Assembly: GCA_017457585.1 (NCBI GenBank)
Contig: JAFTHD010000269.1
Location: 1-7,088 of the forward strand
Length of the DNA: 7,088 nucleotides
Direction: 5' to 3'
Origin: Bacillota bacterium
GTDB lineage: Bacteria > Bacillota_A > Clostridia > Peptostreptococcales > Anaerovoracaceae
How positions within the stretch are numbered: the stretch's first letter is position 1; each line of letters starts with the position of its first letter. A program made the position numbers and the translations under genes. The notes beneath the pieces were generated by a model, which did no database searches, was not told where the DNA came from, and was given only the letters and a program-made list of their open reading frames with translations. Below, in pieces: positions 5,524 to 7,088 of the stretch.

Positions 5524-7032
5524 CTATCCTTTCAATCTGTACATCAGCGCTTCCGCTATATGTTCATCACTTATTACCGCACTGTCCTCAAGATCCGCTA
5601 TCGTTCTCGAAATCTTAATAACCTTACCGTATGCCCTCATAGTCATGTTCATATCTTCGTAGGCTCTTCCAAGAAGCGCCTTCGCTTCCTTCGTCATTTG
5701 ACAGTATGTCTCTATACCTTTCTCATCAAGATCTCCGTTAAATCTGTATGAGGTGCCTTCGTATCGCTCCCTTTGCAAAGAAGAACAGCTCTCAACCATC
5801 CGGCGCAACTCCTCAGAGCCGGCTCCTCTTTGTTCATCCTTTGCAATATCGTCGATCGGCACCGGGCTCACCTTAATAAACATGTCGATTCTATCTGCAA
5901 AAGGTCCTGTCAGCTTACGCCTGTAGGCATCCAGCTGCTTGCCCGTGCACGTACATACACGGTTGTCATCCCAAAGATACCCGCATTTACACGGGTTGGA
6001 GGCAATAACGACGAGGGCACTCGAGGGAAAGGTTATCTCCTCTGTGTTCCTGTTTATTCTCACTACCCCCTCTTCAAGCGGCTGCCTCATGGCATCGATC
6101 GCCCTATGATCGAATTCTCCGAATTCATCGAGGAACAGGACACCTTCATGGGCAAGGGACAGCTCGCCCGGTCTGATTCTCCCTGATCCTCCTCCCGTAA
6201 GACCGACCGGACTTATCGTGTGGTGAGGACTTCGAAAGGGTCTCTCGGTTATTATTCCGCCGCCATCATTCAGAAGGCCGGCTACGCTGTATATCCCCGT
6301 TATCTCAAGCTGCTCTTCGTAGGTCAGCGACGGCATGATGGATGGAATCCTTTTTGCCATCATCGTCTTGCCGCAGCCCGGGCCTCCCATCATCAGAACT
6401 CCGTGACGTCCCGCCGCAGCGATTACGAGGGAACGCTTCACATCCTCGTGTCCGATAACCTGCGAAAAGTCAAACGCGGCCCCCCTCTCCTTCTCGATCT
6501 GCATCCGTTCATATGGCTCGAATACACCCGGAGTCATTGCAAAGAGCACCGCATCCTCAAGAGTCTCTACCGGGATTAGCCTCATATCTCTGAGAATCGA
6601 CACTTCATCTGCATTGCCTTTTGGCACAACAATTGTCCTCACGCCTTCGCCCCGTATGCTCATGGCAAGGGGCAGTGCACCGTTTACCGGGTTAATTCTG
6701 CCATCGAGGGACACCTCTCCAATGAACGCCGTATCCTGCGGCATCTCGCATTCAAGTCCTGACAGTATAACCCCCAGTGCAATCGGCAGATCAAAGTGAC
6801 TTCCTTCCTTCTGCTTGCCTGCAGGCACAAGATTTACCGTAACCCTGTCTCCCGGGAAATGAAAGCCGCTGTTGTTAATCGCAGGTCGTATCCTCATCAG
6901 TGCCTCCTTTATCGTCGTATCCGCAAGGCCTACTACGTTGAAGGCCGGCATTCCCTTATGAATATCGGTCTCTACAGTTACAAGATATCCTTTCACACCG
7001 ATCAGACTCGCCGTTTTAATTCTCGTAAGCAT
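5524..7032 (-). CDS. comM: ComM/YifB family AAA+ protein (Mg-chelatase-like), recombination/transformation helicase
   Basis: A 502-residue ComM/YifB protein. In naturally transformable bacteria ComM is a hexameric helicase that extends recombination branches on incoming DNA. Older annotation as a magnesium chelatase subunit reflects only fold similarity. The N-terminal Lon/S5-like ChlI domain (about 1-165) has NVVGLAD (32-38), VNLVPAGKQKEGSHFDLPIALG (66-87) and FIGEVSLDG (103-111). The AAA+ domain shows Walker A GGPGCGKT (216-223), RPFRSPHHT (264-272), GRIRPGELSLAH (284-295) and Walker B GVLFLDEF (297-304). A cysteine cluster (Cys348, 350, 360, 362) in SNPCKCGY...CTC precedes YRRKLTGPFADRID (370-383), as in the family, and probably binds zinc. 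The C-terminal Mg-chelatase-type helical domain ends in DEHIAEALMYRL. Length is typical (about 500). AGGAGGG 9 nt before the ATG at 7032 supports the start. It lies 14 nt after the upstream yraN-like gene and 6 nt before dprA, so one operon is likely. Confidence 0.96.
   Translation of the reverse strand: MLTRIKTASLIGVKGYLVTVETDIHKGMPAFNVVGLADTTIKEALMRIRPAINNSGFHFPGDRVTVNLVPAGKQKEGSHFDLPIALGVILSGLECEMPQDTAFIGEVSLDGRINPVNGALPLAMSIRGEGVRTIVVPKGNADEVSILRDMRLIPVETLEDAVLFAMTPGVFEPYERMQIEKERGAAFDFSQVIGHEDVKRSLVIAAAGRHGVLMMGGPGCGKTMMAKRIPSIMPSLTYEEQLEITGIYSVAGLLNDGGGIITERPFRSPHHTISPVGLTGGGSGRIRPGELSLAHEGVLFLDEFGEFDHRAIDAMRQPLEEGVVRINRNTEEITFPSSALVVIASNPCKCGYLWDDNRVCTCTGKQLDAYRRKLTGPFADRIDMFIKVSPVPIDDIAKDEQRGAGSEELRRMVESCSSLQRERYEGTSYRFNGDLDEKGIETYCQMTKEAKALLGRAYEDMNMTMRAYGKVIKISRTIADLEDSAVISDEHIAEALMYRLKG
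5528..5533 (-). promoter_or_regulatory. dprA ribosome binding site within the last comM codons
   Basis: AAAGGA forms the last two sense codons of comM, directly before its TAG stop (5524-5526), and sits 9 nt before the dprA ATG at 5517. A closer GAGG lies only 3 nt from the ATG and is less well spaced. This supports the ATG at 5517 and translational coupling to comM. Confidence 0.6.
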
Positions 7033-7046
7033 TCTCCAACACCCTC

Positions 7047-7088
7047 CTAAAAAGCATTGCCAATCTGTTCTATGGTCACTTCGATCAC
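7047..7088 (-). CDS. yraN: probable YraN (UPF0102) family protein, C-terminal 13 residues (runs off the right edge)
   Basis: An open frame enters from the right edge and reads VIEVTIEQIGNAF before TAG at 7047-7049. UPF0102/YraN proteins commonly end in an RFDV(I/V)EV strand followed by a short turn and an I-x-H-I-x-N-A-F-like tail, and the gene directly precedes comM in many Firmicutes and other bacteria. The family has a restriction-endonuclease-like fold; its role is not established, though a recombination-linked function is often proposed. The stop overlaps the comM ribosome binding site and lies 14 nt before the comM start. Only 13 residues are visible, so the name rests on this tail and on gene order. 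Confidence 0.65.
   Translation of the reverse strand: MIEVTIEQIGNAF

Noticed and set aside
5524..5990. Possible frameshift or truncation at the comM C-terminus
   Set aside because: The frame is continuous, reaches the normal family length and ends in the expected helical region just before dprA.
5524..7032. Reading the comM product as a magnesium chelatase subunit
   Set aside because: The domain order, length and cysteine cluster are those of ComM/YifB, and its neighbours are DNA recombination genes. No chelatase H or D partners are present.

Overview
The window is about 7 kb of ordinary bacterial core genome. All recognisable genes lie on the minus strand, so transcription runs from high to low coordinates. 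In transcription order they are the tail of yraN (UPF0102), comM, dprA, topA, hslV, hslU and the start of codY. CodY, an HslV of the HATT-start type and the comM-dprA-topA order point to a low-to-moderate G+C Firmicute. The moderate G+C, the strong AGGAGG-type ribosome binding sites and the wording of the proteins suggest class Clostridia rather than Bacilli. A family cannot be fixed from the sequence.

Region by region: 7088-4597 holds a recombination and transformation block (YraN end, ComM helicase-like AAA+ protein, DprA RecA loader), with gaps of 14 and 6 nt. A 48-nt gap then precedes topA (4548-2488), which carries a complete type IA topoisomerase core and three zinc ribbons. hslV starts only 2 nt after the topA stop and hslU follows 9 nt after hslV. 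These two encode the ATP-dependent HslVU (ClpQY) protease. A 298-nt non-coding stretch (202-499) separates hslU from codY. It contains two hairpins, the second probably terminating the operon, then an AT-rich region with a clear sigma-A promoter for codY and a possible CodY box. The first 67 codons of codY (GAF domain start) run off the left edge.

Functionally, ComM and DprA handle incoming or damaged single-stranded DNA, TopA relaxes negative supercoils, HslVU degrades proteins, and CodY is the global GTP and branched-chain amino acid sensing repressor. The order is a variant of the Bacillus topA-trmFO-xerC-hslV-hslU-codY locus. Here trmFO and xerC are absent, and codY has a promoter of its own behind a hairpin.

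I found no mobile element, CRISPR array, tRNA, rRNA or convincing undescribed system. The points worth a second look are regulatory (codY leader and operator, dprA-topA junction) and small departures from the textbook proteins (HslV propeptide, DprA without its N-terminal domain, CodY effector-loop residues).
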